DNA of 45,413 nt. Origin: Candidatus Anaerobiospirillum stercoravium (GTDB taxonomy: Bacteria; Pseudomonadota; Gammaproteobacteria; Enterobacterales; Succinivibrionaceae). Numbering within the stretch: the first letter of the stretch is position 1; every line of letters starts with the position of its first letter. The stretch lies in the NCBI GenBank assembly GCA_019113025.1, contig DXIF01000160.1, forward strand, positions 1 through 45,413, written 5' to 3'. This document shows positions 45,061-45,413 of the stretch, piece by piece. A model generated the notes under the pieces. The model was not told the origin of the DNA, made no database searches, and saw only the letters and a list, made by a program, of their open reading frames with translations. The position numbers were made by a program, and so were the translations under genes.

Positions 45061-45375
45061 CTAATTGGGATGCGATTGCGTGTAAATTGGTTTGAGACAG
45101 TGCTCGGTGAAGTGATGGTTGGTCTCAATGATGGCGCTAACCGTACCAGGCTCAATCACGAAGTCGCTAAAGCCCCAGTTTAGGCCGACGCCAAAGCTCG
45201 CGTTGAAGATATGGGCCGGATGGTCGAGGTCGTGTAGGTTATGACAAATCGTGGTTAGGGCAGAGGCGGCGCTGGTATTACCATACTGGTCGAGGCTGAT
45301 TAAGACCTTGGCGGGATCGAGCTCAAGGCGCGTTGTAATCGTATTGATAATTTGGCGATTGGCTTGGTGGAAGGT
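45061..45375 (-). pseudogene. 3' fragment of a FabH-like 3-oxoacyl-ACP synthase III
   Basis: The last 104 residues of a KAS III-family protein (about 320 residues when whole). The catalytic His and Asn regions are visible: TFHQANRQII and LDQYGNTSAASAL, then NASFGVGLNWGFSDFVI, typical of FabH. Just before TFHQAN an in-frame TGA occurs and the similarity stops; the remaining 38 bases to the right edge are unrelated and contain TTCACTCCAGTGAA, a palindrome. The gene is therefore broken by an insertion, deletion or assembly end. Its own terminator follows. It is not in the ORF track because it has no start in the window. Confidence 0.75.
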
Positions 45376-45413
45376 TCACTGGAGTGAAATGGGGAGCAGA
45401 ATAAAAACAATGC

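Noticed and set aside
3982-45385. 13-base match GGTTCACTGGAGT after panF and at the right edge, as possible ends of one mobile element
   Set aside because: Chance 13-base matches are expected in a window this long, and no longer similarity surrounds either copy.
1-45413. CRISPR arrays, tRNA, rRNA, tmRNA, RNase P RNA
   Set aside because: Read for on both strands; the tandem repeats present are short, without unique spacers, and no cloverleaf or known RNA core was recognised. A covariance-model scan would settle this.

Overview
The window is a high-GC chromosomal segment, probably from an anaerobic or gut-associated gammaproteobacterium. The closest matches I can recognise by eye (PanF/YhdT, YciB, GalU, IlvE/IlvD, UmuC, UvrD) are of enterobacterial or Aeromonadales type. 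LarBCE, DUF362 proteins and long Ala-rich insertions suggest a Succinivibrionaceae-like anaerobe, but that placement is inference. I see no tRNA, rRNA, CRISPR array or complete insertion sequence.

Layout: (1) 1-1837, the 3' part of a UvrD/PcrA-type helicase cut by the left edge, with a long low-complexity insertion. (2) 2050-3979, yhdT-panF, the sodium/pantothenate symporter pair. (3) 4045-17217, minus strand, a 4008-residue protein joining a RecQ-type SF2 helicase to a UvrD-type SF1 helicase behind about 1,850 residues of Ala/Leu-rich sequence, followed by a shortened AAA-ATPase-like protein without a P-loop. (4) 17383-20885, minus strand, galU, yciB and a umuC without umuD. (5) 21210-25839, plus strand, two overlapping PAS-GGDEF diguanylate cyclase genes. 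(6) 25900-36437, minus strand, a packed ten-gene cluster: a secreted DUF362 protein, a UPF0718 permease, a five-gene nickel/peptide-type ABC importer, then larB, larC and larE for nickel-pincer nucleotide (NPN) synthesis. A broken DUF362 copy lies just upstream and a third, cytoplasmic copy is divergent (37433-38440). (7) 38650-43121, minus strand, ilvE, ilvD and a bile-acid:sodium-symporter-family transporter. (8) 43891-45413, a hexapeptide acetyltransferase and a broken 3' fragment of a fabH-like gene at the right edge.

Main result: the lar cluster makes the NPN cofactor and probably imports its nickel, but no larA (DUF2088) gene is present in the window. The DUF362 proteins beside it carry an H-x9-K-x15-H array with the same spacing as LarA His174/Lys184/His200 (the Lys that tethers the cofactor and the His that binds nickel), within a similar Gly-rich sequence ending in G-[IV]-A-S. 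The position matching the LarA catalytic His108 is Ser or Ala. I propose that these DUF362 proteins are LarA relatives and the users of the cofactor, possibly with altered chemistry. The signal peptide on one of them is a difficulty for this idea and is flagged below.

A second theme is insertion of Ala/Pro/Ser/Thr/Gln-rich, often tandemly repeated sequence into otherwise conserved proteins (UvrD, RecQ-UvrD, UmuC, diguanylate cyclase, LarC). Several short tandem repeats also sit next to start or stop codons.
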